Below, one piece after another: positions 36,772-47,373 of a stretch of 64,000 nucleotides of DNA. Within the stretch, counting starts at the first letter, position 1. Each line of letters begins with the position of its first letter. Source of the DNA: Gallionellaceae bacterium (GTDB lineage Bacteria > Pseudomonadota > Gammaproteobacteria > Burkholderiales > Gallionellaceae). The notes beneath the pieces are model-generated. The model was not told the origin of the DNA. It searched no databases and saw only the letters and a list, made by a program, of their open reading frames with translations. Location: the NCBI GenBank assembly GCA_027448945.1, contig DAIDMQ010000005.1, forward strand, positions 30,832 to 94,831, given 5' to 3'. The translations under genes and the position numbers were made by a program.

Positions 36772-37638
36772 TCATTGCACGATCTCTTCCACCTTGATAA
36801 AGATGTTGCGCTGCTCGCTACTACTAGAATTATTCCGCCCCAACAATGTACCTCCAGAAGTTTCCTGCTGTTGCGAGACACCGCCCATTTCCATCCACTC
36901 GCCCAAGCGGCCACTGAGCGTGGTAGTTGCATGTTGAACCTCGGCCTGCGGGTAGTTACCCTGCATGGATGTAATGGAATCGTTCTGAGTGTTGATCTGC
37001 AGTGTCACGTTATCGCCGCGCAGGCGTGGACGCACATAAAAACCGCTGCTGACTTCTTGAAACTGAGTTTGCTCTACCACCTCGACACCCCAGGGACGCT
37101 GTATCACCTGACGTTGTGGCACAGCCACGTTTTGCCCCACCCGAACAAAAGCTTGACCACCTTCGATGACCTGCACTTGCTGGGTCTTGTGGTCTTGTTT
37201 ACGCGCTTCGCTGCTATCGATAAGTGCGTTGAGCCTATCATTGCCCTGCTGAACTTGTATGTTCAGTCCGCTTTGATTGGCCGAACCGGGCACACTGATA
37301 CGTCCCGAACTTCTGATCCCTACCGAGCCAGATAGTTCGGTCATGCGTGCCAATGTCGCCCTGTCCACATCCTGAATGACGCTGATACGCAGGCGACGCG
37401 GAGATGTATCGATGCTGCGTAATACCTGCTTGATCTGCTCCAAATTCCGAGGCGAAGTACGCACGATCAACTGATAGTCCATACCGCTCACGGAACCATC
37501 CACATCCAGCAGGGGGCGGATGATAGACATGACTTCATCGGCACTGCGATGCTTGAGCTCAATGATCTCCATATCTTGGGCCCACACAACATTAAGACCA
37601 TTCAAGAGCAACATTACAGCCAGCAAAAGACTACGCAT
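36772..37638 (-). CDS. Secretin-like exported protein (N-domain plus partial secretin region)
   Basis: A 288-residue protein with signal peptide (about 1-20). Residues 22-95 form an N-domain of the secretin/NolW type (I-I-E-L-K-H-R-S-A-D-E-V, V-R-T-S-P-R-N-L-E-Q-I), and 120-288 resemble the start of a secretin beta-domain (V-x-V-I-E-G-G-Q-A-F-V-R-V-G, R-P-R-L-R-G-D-N-V-T-L-Q-I). It is much shorter than the 600-700 residues of full GspD/PilQ, so it is unlikely to form a normal secretin channel alone. No other secretion genes are adjacent; rep follows. It could be a pilotin-like or envelope protein. Confidence 0.75.
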   Translation of the reverse strand: MRSLLLAVMLLLNGLNVVWAQDMEIIELKHRSADEVMSIIRPLLDVDGSVSGMDYQLIVRTSPRNLEQIKQVLRSIDTSPRRLRISVIQDVDRATLARMTELSGSVGIRSSGRISVPGSANQSGLNIQVQQGNDRLNALIDSSEARKQDHKTQQVQVIEGGQAFVRVGQNVAVPQRQVIQRPWGVEVVEQTQFQEVSSGFYVRPRLRGDNVTLQINTQNDSITSMQGNYPQAEVQHATTTLSGRLGEWMEMGGVSQQQETSGGTLLGRNNSSSSEQRNIFIKVEEIVQ

Positions 37639-37688
37639 ATTTCCACCTTGGATTTACAAACTTGAACGGCATACATTATAGTCAAGCC

Positions 37689-38159
37689 ATGAAACTCTTC
37701 CTGACGCTCGTCATTTTCCTACTGACCGCTTGCTCTTCGCCCGAACCACGCGCGTATGCGAGCGATCCCATTACGCGGTACTCATTTGATTCCACGGACA
37801 TCACCCGTTATGCAGATAGCATGATAGGTGTGCCCTATCGCTACGGCGGCAGCAGCCCGGACAGCGGTTTTGATTGTAGCGGTCTGGTGAGCCACGTTTT
37901 TCGTCATGTCGCAGGCATCTCTTTGCCCCGAAGTAGCCACGAGATCAGTCGACACGGCATCAGTGTCAGTAAAAATGATCTGCAACCAGGTGATCTGGTG
38001 TTCTTCAATACACTGCGTAAAAAATTCTCACATGTGGGTATCTATATGGGAAATGATAGTTTCATCCATGCTCCCAGCAGCGGTGGTTCGGTACGCATAG
38101 ACGAGATGGAAAATCCCTATTGGCGTAGAGCCTACAACGGTGCGCGCCGAATTCAGTAA
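37689..38159 (+). CDS. NlpC/P60 (C40) peptidoglycan endopeptidase, lipoprotein
   Basis: This 156-residue cell-wall hydrolase cuts peptide bonds in the peptidoglycan stem. A lipoprotein signal ends L-L-T-A-C15. The NlpC/P60 domain covers about 38-152 with the catalytic C63 (D-C-S-G-L-V), H115 (S-H-V-G-I-Y-M-G) and H127 (F-I-H-A-P) all intact. I chose ATG 37689 because it places the lipobox properly; an upstream in-frame start would add nine residues. The 3' end overlaps mltB on the opposite strand by 7 bases, pairing two cell-wall hydrolases tail to tail. Confidence 0.92.
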   Translation: MKLFLTLVIFLLTACSSPEPRAYASDPITRYSFDSTDITRYADSMIGVPYRYGGSSPDSGFDCSGLVSHVFRHVAGISLPRSSHEISRHGISVSKNDLQPGDLVFFNTLRKKFSHVGIYMGNDSFIHAPSSGGSVRIDEMENPYWRRAYNGARRIQ

Positions 38160-39121
38160 GCCTGCTTGCGTGCGGCCTTGACGGCCTCTGCAAGTTGCAA
38201 CACTGACATTGCATAGAAATCACTGTTGTTGTATTTGGTAATGACATCGAAATTATTGAATGCCAGCCAGAATTCCTTCCCATCCAAGATCGTAAAATCC
38301 ACCAGTCTGGCATTTAGACCCGTATTAGACACTCCCTCGGCATGCACGCCATCAGCCTGCCATTGCGCAACCGTTCTCGGTGTCAGGCTATCCCCCATAC
38401 AAGATTGATCACTGACTTTGGCCAACACTGCCACCGGTTGATGTGCAATCCAACCATAAGCCTTCATGTAGTTCGCGACACTACCGATGGCATCTCTATC
38501 TTCATGCAACAAATCGATAGTGTGGTTACCGTTGTAATCGACCGCATAGTTGCGATAGCTGCTGGGCATGAATTGCGGGATGCCCAACGCCCCAGCATAG
38601 GAACTACGCACAGCTAACAGATCGAATTCCTGGTCGCGAGCCAATATCAGGTAGTTTTCCAACTCACTGCGAAAAAAAGGAGCGCGACGCGGGTAATCAA
38701 AGGCCAAAGTTGTCAGGGCATCGATAGTGCGAAATGAACCCGCGTTCCGACCGTAAATCGTCTCTACGCCTATGATGGCGACGATGATCTCTTCCGGGAC
38801 TCCATATTGCTTGCTCGCCCTTTGCAGGGTGAGATGATATTTGTCCCAGAAGGCCACCCCCAACTTGACGCGTTGAGGATTGACAAAAGCAGCGCGGTAT
38901 TCCACCCAGGGCTTAATAGTCGCAGGCTTGGTAATCGCCTCTATAATTTCGGGCTTATGCTGGGCGTGGTCGAACAGATTTTTCAGTTCATCACGCTTGA
39001 ACTGGTGTTTAACGACCATTTCATCAATGAATTCAGGCATACCTGGCAACTCAACGGCATGAACCGCAGAAACGACCAAGCAATAAAAAAGCGCCACAGC
39101 GCAGATAGGGATTGCTTTCAT
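38153..39121 (-). CDS. mltB: Membrane-bound lytic murein transglycosylase B
   Basis: MltB cleaves glycan strands between MurNAc and GlcNAc, leaving 1,6-anhydro ends. The 322 residues begin with a signal peptide (about 1-22), without a clear lipobox, so this is a soluble (SltB-like) or weakly anchored version. The catalytic glutamate is E120 in I-I-G-V-E-T-I-Y-G-R-N, followed by the SLT_2 core G-A-L-G-I-P-Q-F-M-P-S-S-Y. It faces trxB across a divergent 86-base gap. Confidence 0.93.
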   Translation of the reverse strand: MKAIPICAVALFYCLVVSAVHAVELPGMPEFIDEMVVKHQFKRDELKNLFDHAQHKPEIIEAITKPATIKPWVEYRAAFVNPQRVKLGVAFWDKYHLTLQRASKQYGVPEEIIVAIIGVETIYGRNAGSFRTIDALTTLAFDYPRRAPFFRSELENYLILARDQEFDLLAVRSSYAGALGIPQFMPSSYRNYAVDYNGNHTIDLLHEDRDAIGSVANYMKAYGWIAHQPVAVLAKVSDQSCMGDSLTPRTVAQWQADGVHAEGVSNTGLNARLVDFTILDGKEFWLAFNNFDVITKYNNSDFYAMSVLQLAEAVKAARKQAY

Positions 39122-39171
39122 AGGAGACGGATTCTACCTGAAGCTCGACAGCCTGCCTCATCTGCTGGTAA

Positions 39172-40167
<996 letters not shown>

Positions 40168-40701
40168 TTGTCCGCACAAGACGCAGAAGAAAATGAAGAG
40201 GCCGCACTATTCCGCGCGGCCTTAACTGGTGTCACCCCCCTGCCCGCACCTAATCGCGTCAATCTCAAATCAGAACCGAGACGTGCCTTCATGCACGAGT
40301 CGCATACCGCCATCCTGACCACAGATATCCTTTCGGATAGCTTTGACCTTATTCCCCCTAACGAATATCTTAGCAATGGTTTGTCACGCATGACCTTGCG
40401 GAAATTACGCCGCAACCATTGGCCTATCGATGCAAAGCTAGACTTGCACGGCTTGAACAGCGATGCTGCTCGTGTGTCACTGCAAGCATTCTTGAGCCAA
40501 GCGCAACGGCAAGGCAGTCGTTGTGTCTTGGTCATACATGGCAAAGGGATGAACAGTGCCAGCGGAGAGGCAATACTCAAAACGCGGACACGCAACTGGT
40601 TAATACAACTTTCGGGCGTTTTAGCTTACTGCGACGCCACACCGGAACTAGGCGGCTCGGGTGCAGTCTTGATCTTACTAAGGAGTAAAACTGGCGAGTA
40701 A
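40168..40701 (+). CDS. Smr-domain protein (SmrA-like putative endonuclease)
   Basis: A 177-residue protein with a C-terminal Smr domain (about 92-175): the conserved L-D-L-H-G and V-I-H-G-K-G motifs are present, with the S-G-E-A-I-L-K segment after. Smr domains nick DNA or cleave RNA; E. coli homologues (SmrA/SmrB) differ in role, SmrB rescuing collided ribosomes. The start is a TTG directly abutting the trxB stop codon; the nearby ATG is out of frame. Its 3' end lies 2 bases from the convergent gene. Confidence 0.85.
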   Translation: MSAQDAEENEEAALFRAALTGVTPLPAPNRVNLKSEPRRAFMHESHTAILTTDILSDSFDLIPPNEYLSNGLSRMTLRKLRRNHWPIDAKLDLHGLNSDAARVSLQAFLSQAQRQGSRCVLVIHGKGMNSASGEAILKTRTRNWLIQLSGVLAYCDATPELGGSGAVLILLRSKTGE

Positions 40702-40703
40702 AA

Positions 40704-41363
40704 CTAAGCTTTAGGCTTATTGCTCATCACATACATCATGTATTCAAAGAAAACTTGACACCAATCCTGATCATTGTCTTTAAGTGAGTTAAGCAAATTT
40801 TTAACTTCAGAAGCCGGCCAATTACGATTATAGGAAACGAGTAAGTCTTCTGAATAAGTCTCGATACTCTCACTCAGACGGTTTGCCATACGACTGATGC
40901 CATCGAACATAATTACCAAATCCTTATCAGAATCGATCTCTGCCGTCAGATCTCCATAAATCTTGGGATTTTGCTTGGTAAATTCGATAAATTTGGCGAG
41001 CACATAAAAAAACTCACCTTTGTTGTCCTTATTGACTGGGTCTCCTAACCTGAACGGCAACACGGAAAGCTCTAACCAGTAGTAACCCAGCTTGGGATTT
41101 CTATGCTTGGACACACCGATGTGACCATTACGTGCTTTGGCACGTTGGATAAAATCTTCCAACAAAATTTTCTCTGACGGACGGGTAGCGATGTCTTTAC
41201 CTTCCAGCAAAGACGGACGAACCATGAAAAAATCGGGGAAGTCGCTATAGAGTTTGCCTGAATGGTTGTGATCGCGGTAATAGCTATTGAATACCTTCAG
41301 GACATGTTCGTCATTCTTTTGTGTATCGAAAAACTTCTCGTGAGATGACTTCTTTTGTGCCAT
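40704..41363 (-). CDS. Protein of unknown function (219 residues)
   Basis: I do not recognise this protein. It is hydrophilic, rich in lysine, aspartate, asparagine and aromatic residues, with no signal peptide, membrane helix or known catalytic motif. Segments such as G-Y-Y-W-L-E-L-S-V-L-P-F and F-F-Y-V-L-A-K-F-I suggest a compact globular fold. Its base composition looks more AT-rich than the surrounding housekeeping genes, and the upstream gap is also AT-rich, which may point to later acquisition. It converges on the Smr gene with a 2-base gap. Confidence 0.72.
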   Translation of the reverse strand: MAQKKSSHEKFFDTQKNDEHVLKVFNSYYRDHNHSGKLYSDFPDFFMVRPSLLEGKDIATRPSEKILLEDFIQRAKARNGHIGVSKHRNPKLGYYWLELSVLPFRLGDPVNKDNKGEFFYVLAKFIEFTKQNPKIYGDLTAEIDSDKDLVIMFDGISRMANRLSESIETYSEDLLVSYNRNWPASEVKNLLNSLKDNDQDWCQVFFEYMMYVMSNKPKA

Positions 41364-41454
41364 GACTGTGTATACGCCTTTATTAATTCAATTATCTTTT
41401 TTATTGGCTGCTGCGTATTTATTTTTATAAGCCATGCCCATAATCATACCCTGA

Positions 41455-41477
41455 TTGAGGTAGACTTGTCTCCTCAA
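41455..41477. repeat. Inverted repeat upstream of the DUF4124 gene
   Basis: TTGAGG-t-AGAC and GTCT-CCTCAA pair over 10 bp with one bulged base and a 2-base loop. It lies 49 bases before the DUF4124 start and has no T tail, so it may be an operator or an mRNA leader stem. Confidence 0.55.
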
Positions 41478-41526
41478 TTGAACGCTTTACGTAAGAATTT
41501 CGCCTACATACCCGAGGAAAATAAAG

Positions 41527-41976
41527 ATGAATAAATATTTGCTCATATTGCTGTTATTCACTGCTGGCAATACACATGCCGCTGCAAGCAAATGGATAGA
41601 CGAACAAGGCAATGTCCACTACTCCGACATGCGTCCACCTACAACGGCAAAATCCCAACAAATATTAGATACGCCCGATCAGGCTGAGTCTGTCGACAAC
41701 TCCGCCGTTTCTAACGTGCCTAACACCGCGAATCCTGCAGCCAAAGATGCTGCAAGCAAGAAGGCGGACAATGAAAAGGCAAAGCAGGAAGCCGAACTTA
41801 GAGCACTGAATAAAACCAATTGCGCCGCAGCCAGACAGAATTTGGCGAACTTGAAAGACGGGATGCGTATCGCTGTCGTTGACCCTACTACCGGAGAGCG
41901 CGCCTATCTGGATGACGACCAACGCGCCAAGAATGTGGAACAGGCGCAACAGCAAATAACAAAATTCTGCGAGTAA
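41527..41976 (+). CDS. DUF4124 periplasmic protein
   Basis: A 149-residue exported protein. The signal peptide covers about residues 1-19 (ending T-H-A-A). The DUF4124 segment (about 20-50) shows the typical K-W-I-D-E-Q-G-N-V-H-Y-S-D pattern of a small beta-rich envelope domain. A linker rich in A, K and E leads to a C-terminal helical part with two cysteines (N-C-A-A-A and the end F-C-E) and a D-D-D-Q-R-A-K motif. Function is unknown; family members occur widely in beta- and gammaproteobacterial envelopes. It converges on smc with a 10-base gap. Confidence 0.88.
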   Translation: MNKYLLILLLFTAGNTHAAASKWIDEQGNVHYSDMRPPTTAKSQQILDTPDQAESVDNSAVSNVPNTANPAAKDAASKKADNEKAKQEAELRALNKTNCAAARQNLANLKDGMRIAVVDPTTGERAYLDDDQRAKNVEQAQQQITKFCE

Positions 41977-41986
41977 ATTAAATCAA

Positions 41987-44900
41987 CTACGCGACGATCT
42001 GCTCGTCGCGCATCCGCAATGCCTCTTCGATGTCCACAGTTACGACTTTGGACACACCCTTCTCCTGCATGGTCACACCTATAAGCTGCTCGGCCATTTT
42101 CATGGCGATTTTGTTGTGGCTGATAAAGACGAACTGGGTCTGTTCAGACATTTTCTTGACCAACTTGCATAGGCGCTCGGTGTTGCTGTCATCTAATGGC
42201 GCGTCCACCTCGTCCAATAGACAAAATGGTGCCGGATTCAATTGAAACAATGAGAACACCAGAGAAATAGCTGTCAATGCTTTCTCGCCACCTGACATCA
42301 AATGGATAGAACTGTTCTTCTTACCTGGAGGCTGAGCCATGACCTGAACACCACTATCCAATATCTCTTCACCCGTCAGCACCAGACGCGCCTCACCACC
42401 ACCAAACAAGATAGGGAACATCTGTGCCAGATGCTCGTTAACCTTGTTGTAGGTATCCATCAATAGATCACGTGATTCCTTGTCAATGCGACGTATCGCG
42501 TCTTCCAATGTCTCCATCGCCTCGTTCAAATCCAATGCCTGCGCATCCAGATAGGTCTTTCGTTCGGTGGCTGTTTGCAACTCTTCCAAGGCCGCCAAAT
42601 TAACGGCGCCTAGAGCTTCGATATCACTTTGCAAACGTGTCAATTCTGTTTGCAAACCGTTCGCCTTGAGATTGCCGGCCTCCAAAAGGGGTATCAGTGA
42701 TTCCTCATCTACGCCCAAGAGTTGCTCCGACCACTGCTCAAAGTGCAAGCGTGCTTCCTGTTCCTTAAGCGTCAACTCACCAAGTTTGTCACGCAAGGGA
42801 GTCATGGCATGTTCTCCACTCATGCGCGCCTGTTCGAGCTTTTGTAGGCTGACTGTCGCGTGTTCCAAACTGTTACGCGCTTCAGCCAACGCCAATTCGG
42901 TCACTTGTCTTGTTTGCAGTGCCTGTTGTAACTGCATCTGCACATCGACATCCGAACTGCTATTCAATTCTTCATCCAAGCCGATGAGATTGAATTCCAA
43001 TTGTGAGAGTGTCGCCGCCGCCTGTTCAATGCCTCGTTGCAGATCGTTGATCTTCTCTTTGCAGGTGTTATCAAAATAGCGCGCTTCTTGCAGTGCATGC
43101 TGCGCTTGCTGTGCACGACTTCTTTGTTCCCGCAAGGTCATATCCGCCGTATTGGCATTGCGCTGTGCCTCATCGATACGCGAGAAGAACGCAGCATAAT
43201 GTTCACGCAAGTCAGCCAGTTGTTCATCAACAATCTGGATTTGCATTTGCTCATCCATCAATAGTTCGGCCATCTCAGCCATCTCTTGATCAATCTGCAA
43301 CACGCGCTCAGCGCTGCGTTCTGCTGCCTGAGTGAGCTTAAGAATATTCATCTGCAGACCATGCAAACGCTGCTGCATCTCATTCCCCGCATTACGTAGT
43401 GGCGCAATCTTGAGGTCTATGTCCTGATACTGCTGCTCAGCCCCCGTCAGACGCTCACGCACCGCCACAACTTCGGTATGTTGTCCTTGCGCTGCTGCCT
43501 GCAACTGCTCAATCTCTCTTTGCCTTGCGAGCACACCATGTGTGTGACTATCAGGCGCATGGAAAGTCACACTGTAGGCGGCAAACAGATGCCCTTGCGG
43601 CGTGACCAGACTGGCACCCACAGGCAACTGAGCTCGCAGACGCCGCGCTTCCTGTTGATTGGCAACCGCATAGACCTGATACAACCAATCCTGGATAGCC
43701 GGCATCACACGCTCATCATGACAGCGCACATAATCCAGCAATGGTTTATAGCCATTCGGCATAGCTGCTACAGCCTGTGACCGACCATCATTAATCAGCA
43801 ACGTAAGTTTGGCGGGAGGCGCATCCTCCCAAGCCGGAGCATCCTGCATGGCGATGGCGTTGATACGTTCACGCAGCACGACTTCCAGCGCATCTTCCCA
43901 CCCTTCATCAATTTGTATTGATTGCCACAAACGTGGCAAATTTTCCAAACCATGAGATTGCAACCAAGCGTTCAGTGCCTTGTCGTTATCCAGTTGTGCT
44001 TGCAATTGCTGCAAAGCGTGTAGACGCGCCTCGGTCTGCGCAACCGCACGTTCAGACTGTTGCAAGACAGTACGCACCTCGCGGCGCTGCTCGTCTGCCT
44101 GTGGCAAGCGTTCCAACAAGGCGGCCAACTCGTCCGCAGCCATACTGCGTTCAACCTCCAACTCGGCAGCATCTTGCTGTGCTTGTGGCAAGGCTCCGCC
44201 ATCTGTGCGCGGCAGATTGTCCTTCTCCAGCAGCAAACGGGTACGACGCGCATCCAACTGCTGCACGTTGCGTTGCAGATTGACACGTTGCGTATCAGCC
44301 AATTGCAGTTGCTGTTGCACTTGCAACTGTTCGCGTTGTACTTCATGAAAACGTTGTTGCGCTTGGGTCGCTGCTTCCTCAGTAGCCGGCAGACGCTCGG
44401 CCTCCATCTCGGCGTTTTGTTCGCACTCGGCCAATTTAACCACCGCACCTTCTTGCTGGCGTTGCCAGTGCTCCAGTAACGATTGTGTACCGCTACGCTG
44501 ACTATGCTGTTGCTCTATGTGTTTTTTGGCTTGACTGATCTGCAAGGCAAGACGCTGGCGTTGTGTCGCAGCATGCGCGATTTGTTGCTCCAAACGCGCG
44601 ATCTCAGCATTGGCGCTATAGAACTCACCCTGTTTGACATGCAAGGCATCGGACAACTGGTAATGACCGCTGCGTGCTGTTTCCAATTGACTCTCAAGCT
44701 CGCGCAACTGCGCGGTCTGAGCTTCCAACTCGGTGCGCGTTTTTTCAGTCACTTGCTGATAACGCACACGTTGAGCTTGTGCATCTTGTTTCTTCAGCAG
44801 CCAAAACAGTTTTTGCGAAGTATCGCGCTCTGCTTCCAAGGCTCGGTACCGCTTAGCGACTTCAGCCTGCGCACCCAAATGAACCAACTGCTTGTCCAAC

Positions 44901-45499
44901 TCTTGCAGGATGTCTCCCACGCGCAGCAAGTTGTCGCGGGTATCGGCGATACGCAACTCGGTCTCACGCCTGCGGTCACGGTACTTTGATACACCGGCAG
45001 CTTCTTCCAGGAAAATGCGCAACTCTTCAGGCTTAGCCTCGATGATGCGCGAGATCATGCCCTGCTCAATGATAGCGTATGCGCGCGAACCCAAACCAGT
45101 GCCAAGGAAGATGTCGGTCACATCCTTGCGGCGTACTTGTTGGTTGTTGATGAAATAAGAGGAGTCACCATCGCGCTTCAAGACACGCTTAATGGCGATC
45201 TCAGCATAGCTGGACCACTGCCCCACCGCTTTGCCCAATGCATTATCGAACACCAATTCCACACTGGCGCGGGACACAGGCTTACGCTTGCTGGAACCGT
45301 TAAAAATGACGTCCTGCATGGTCGCTCCGCGCAAAGCAGAAGCCTTGGATTCACCCAATACCCAGCGCAATGCGTCAATGACGTTGGACTTACCGCAACC
45401 ATTGGGCCCGACCACGCCGACCACTTGCCCGGGCAAGGCAATATGCGTGGGATCAACAAAGGATTTGAATCCCGCCAATTTGATATGCGAAAGACGCAA
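41987..45499 (-). CDS. smc: Chromosome segregation protein SMC
   Basis: SMC is the condensin ATPase that organises chromosomes with ScpA and ScpB. From the TTG at 45499 it has 1170 residues, the family's normal size, starting [17 protein letters not shown]. Walker A is G-P-N-G-C-G-K-S-N near residue 30, two long coiled coils flank a hinge near the middle, and the C-terminal head has the signature L-M-S-G-G-E-K and Walker [12 protein letters not shown]. In-frame ATGs at 45532 and 45571 exist, but they lie in the predicted promoter region or inside queF, so TTG fits the family best. Confidence 0.95.
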   Translation of the reverse strand: MRLSHIKLAGFKSFVDPTHIALPGQVVGVVGPNGCGKSNVIDALRWVLGESKASALRGATMQDVIFNGSSKRKPVSRASVELVFDNALGKAVGQWSSYAEIAIKRVLKRDGDSSYFINNQQVRRKDVTDIFLGTGLGSRAYAIIEQGMISRIIEAKPEELRIFLEEAAGVSKYRDRRRETELRIADTRDNLLRVGDILQELDKQLVHLGAQAEVAKRYRALEAERDTSQKLFWLLKKQDAQAQRVRYQQVTEKTRTELEAQTAQLRELESQLETARSGHYQLSDALHVKQGEFYSANAEIARLEQQIAHAATQRQRLALQISQAKKHIEQQHSQRSGTQSLLEHWQRQQEGAVVKLAECEQNAEMEAERLPATEEAATQAQQRFHEVQREQLQVQQQLQLADTQRVNLQRNVQQLDARRTRLLLEKDNLPRTDGGALPQAQQDAAELEVERSMAADELAALLERLPQADEQRREVRTVLQQSERAVAQTEARLHALQQLQAQLDNDKALNAWLQSHGLENLPRLWQSIQIDEGWEDALEVVLRERINAIAMQDAPAWEDAPPAKLTLLINDGRSQAVAAMPNGYKPLLDYVRCHDERVMPAIQDWLYQVYAVANQQEARRLRAQLPVGASLVTPQGHLFAAYSVTFHAPDSHTHGVLARQREIEQLQAAAQGQHTEVVAVRERLTGAEQQYQDIDLKIAPLRNAGNEMQQRLHGLQMNILKLTQAAERSAERVLQIDQEMAEMAELLMDEQMQIQIVDEQLADLREHYAAFFSRIDEAQRNANTADMTLREQRSRAQQAQHALQEARYFDNTCKEKINDLQRGIEQAAATLSQLEFNLIGLDEELNSSSDVDVQMQLQQALQTRQVTELALAEARNSLEHATVSLQKLEQARMSGEHAMTPLRDKLGELTLKEQEARLHFEQWSEQLLGVDEESLIPLLEAGNLKANGLQTELTRLQSDIEALGAVNLAALEELQTATERKTYLDAQALDLNEAMETLEDAIRRIDKESRDLLMDTYNKVNEHLAQMFPILFGGGEARLVLTGEEILDSGVQVMAQPPGKKNSSIHLMSGGEKALTAISLVFSLFQLNPAPFCLLDEVDAPLDDSNTERLCKLVKKMSEQTQFVFISHNKIAMKMAEQLIGVTMQEKGVSKVVTVDIEEALRMRDEQIVA

Positions 45500-45559
45500 T
45501 TGAACGACCGCAGAAGTTATAATGCGCGCCATTCTAACCGAAGCGAGACACCTCACCAA

Positions 45560-45979
45560 ATGACGACGCAAGCCAATAAATCGCTAGAGACTTTCCCTAA
45601 CCCCCACCCTCAGCGCGACTACCATATCCACATGGAAATCCCCGAATTCACCTGTTTATGCCCCAAGACCGGACAGCCTGATTTTGCCACCCTGATTCTG
45701 GATTACATCGCCGATCAAAAGTGCGTGGAACTCAAAAGCCTCAAGTTATACATGTGGTCGTTCCGCGAAGAAGGACACTTTCATGAAGACATGACCAACA
45801 TTATCTTGAATGATTTGGTCGCCGCGACTCAACCACGCTTCATGCGCCTCACAGCCAAGTTCTATGTGCGCGGCGGCATCTTTACCAACGTCATCGCCGA
45901 ACACCGTCAAACTGGCTGGCAACCTGCACCTTTCGTAGAACTGAGCCAGTTCCGCACTCAGTCAAATACGCGCGGCTAG
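45560..45979 (+). CDS. queF: NADPH-dependent 7-cyano-7-deazaguanine reductase QueF
   Basis: QueF reduces preQ0 to preQ1 in queuosine synthesis. From the ATG at 45560 the protein has 139 residues, the size of the unimodular (YkvM) class. The covalent-catalysis cysteine is C34 in [10 protein letters not shown] with D41, and the QueF motif [13 protein letters not shown] is at about 57-69, followed by H-F-H-E. A much longer open frame extends upstream but is antisense to smc. A -10-like TATAAT lies at 45518-45523. Its stop abuts the sugar-kinase ATG. Confidence 0.95.
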   Translation: MTTQANKSLETFPNPHPQRDYHIHMEIPEFTCLCPKTGQPDFATLILDYIADQKCVELKSLKLYMWSFREEGHFHEDMTNIILNDLVAATQPRFMRLTAKFYVRGGIFTNVIAEHRQTGWQPAPFVELSQFRTQSNTRG

Positions 45980-47224
45980 ATGTTCCTAGGAATAGACTTC
46001 GGCACTACAGGCGCTAGGGCATGCGCGGTGGCTGCCGATAAGTCTATCCAATGGGAAAATATACTCGCATATCCGGATGCAAATCAACAAAGTGCCTCAG
46101 ACTGGCGTGATGCCTTGTTTGTATTACTGGATGCCATGCCTAAAAGTATTGCATCCAAGCTACGCGGCATCGCCATCGACGGCACTTCGAGCACGGTGTT
46201 GTTATTTGATGCACAACTAAAACCAGTCTCACCCGCTCTACTTTACAACGACTCACGTGCCCAAATTGAGGCGCTGAGATTACGTGATTGCGCACCCGCA
46301 AATAGCTTGGTTGCTACTGCGACTTCAGGCTTGGCCAAGTTTTTGTGGCTCACCAAACGTTATCCTGAGGCGCGATACTTTCTACATCAGGCCGATTGGC
46401 TCACCGCTCTACTCAGCGGACAAGCCGGCATCAGCGATTATCACAATGCCCTTAAGGATGGCTACGACGTTGGATCGCTGTGCTGGCCGGAGTGGCTCAT
46501 GACTATGCCGCATACAGAGTTGCTGCCGCGTGTCGTCGCACCGGGCGCTATCATCAGCACTATCCAGCCTGATATTGCATCACGATATGGCATCAGTGAG
46601 GAGTGCTTGATCCATGCCGGCACAACAGACAGCAACGCAGCCTTCATGGCCAGCGATGTACACGAGACCGGCATAGGTGTTACAGCCTTGGGTACGACCT
46701 TGGTATTAAAGCAACTTTCCGAGCAACGTATAGATGCCCCGGAATACGGCATTTATAGCCATAAATACGGAGATTTGTGGCTAGTGGGCGGCGCTTCAAA
46801 TGCAGGAGCAGGTGTACTCAGAGAGTATTTTAATGATGCACAACTGCTGAGCTTGAGTACCCGAATCGATCCCTGTATTGATAGTCACTTAGATTACTAC
46901 CCGCTCAGCAAAGCCGGCGAACGCTTCCCCATCAACGATTCCAGCCTAAAACCTCGACTCACGCCGCGCCCTGCTGACAATGCAGAGTTTTTGCATGGGG
47001 TGCTGCAAGGATTGGCACGTATCGAGGCGGCGGGTTATGCCAAATTGGCTCAATTGGGGGCACCACCCCTGCAGCGAGTATTGAGTAATGGCGGCGGCGC
47101 AAAAAATTTGGTGTGGCAACTGATGCGTGAGCGCATCCTGGGCGTACCTGTGGTGATGAGTACATATACACAAGCTGCATATGGATCTGCTTTAATGGCG
47201 TTAGGCAATGCCGAGAATACTTAA
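45980..47224 (+). CDS. FGGY-family carbohydrate kinase, possible D-ribulose kinase
   Basis: A 414-residue sugar kinase of the FGGY/actin-like fold. It begins F-L-G-I-D-F-G-T-T-G-A-R (ATP phosphate loop), has A-I-D-G-T-S-S-T-V near 62-70, the substrate block N-D-S-R-A near 89-93, G-T-T-D-S-N-A-A-F with the likely catalytic aspartate near 214, and A-L-G-T-T-L-V and G-G-A-S-N-A-G-A in the C-terminal domain. It is shorter than xylulokinase (about 480-500) and resembles the plant/cyanobacterial D-ribulose kinases. It starts immediately at the queF stop, suggesting co-transcription without an obvious pathway link. Confidence 0.85.
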   Translation: MFLGIDFGTTGARACAVAADKSIQWENILAYPDANQQSASDWRDALFVLLDAMPKSIASKLRGIAIDGTSSTVLLFDAQLKPVSPALLYNDSRAQIEALRLRDCAPANSLVATATSGLAKFLWLTKRYPEARYFLHQADWLTALLSGQAGISDYHNALKDGYDVGSLCWPEWLMTMPHTELLPRVVAPGAIISTIQPDIASRYGISEECLIHAGTTDSNAAFMASDVHETGIGVTALGTTLVLKQLSEQRIDAPEYGIYSHKYGDLWLVGGASNAGAGVLREYFNDAQLLSLSTRIDPCIDSHLDYYPLSKAGERFPINDSSLKPRLTPRPADNAEFLHGVLQGLARIEAAGYAKLAQLGAPPLQRVLSNGGGAKNLVWQLMRERILGVPVVMSTYTQAAYGSALMALGNAENT

Positions 47225-47254
47225 AGTACCCATCTCTAAGCTCATGTCCCAAAA

Positions 47255-47308
47255 TGCCAAATTGGCACCAATTTCCTGTATCTAGTTGTGCATTTTCTAG
47301 AATATAAT
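47255..47308 (+). promoter_or_regulatory. dksA upstream region: palindrome and -10 element
   Basis: TGCCAA-A-TTGGCA (47255-47267) is a perfect 13-base palindrome, and TATAAT (47303-47308) is a perfect -10. The -35 at the expected spacing is poor, which suggests an activator-dependent promoter with the palindrome near -60 to -48. Confidence 0.5.
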
Positions 47309-47320
47309 TTGCCCATTGGG

Positions 47321-47356
47321 GCGCTTTCTGGTATTAAAGCGCACTTTATTTTTTTA
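47321..47356 (+). terminator. Terminator-like hairpin in the dksA leader
   Basis: GCGCTTT (47321-47327) pairs with AAAGCGC (47336-47342), followed by ACTTTATTTTTTTA. It lies after the -10 element and 18 bases before the dksA ATG, so it is either the terminator of the sugar-kinase gene or an attenuator of dksA. Confidence 0.7.
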
Positions 47357-47373
47357 TCTGTTGGAGAAGTGCA

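Noticed and set aside
45137..45559. Upstream extension of the queF frame
   Set aside because: It is antisense to the smc head domain; QueF motifs fit a start at 45560.
47262..47278. Possible sigma-54 site TTGGCAC upstream of dksA
   Set aside because: The GC dinucleotide required at -12 is missing at the fixed spacing.
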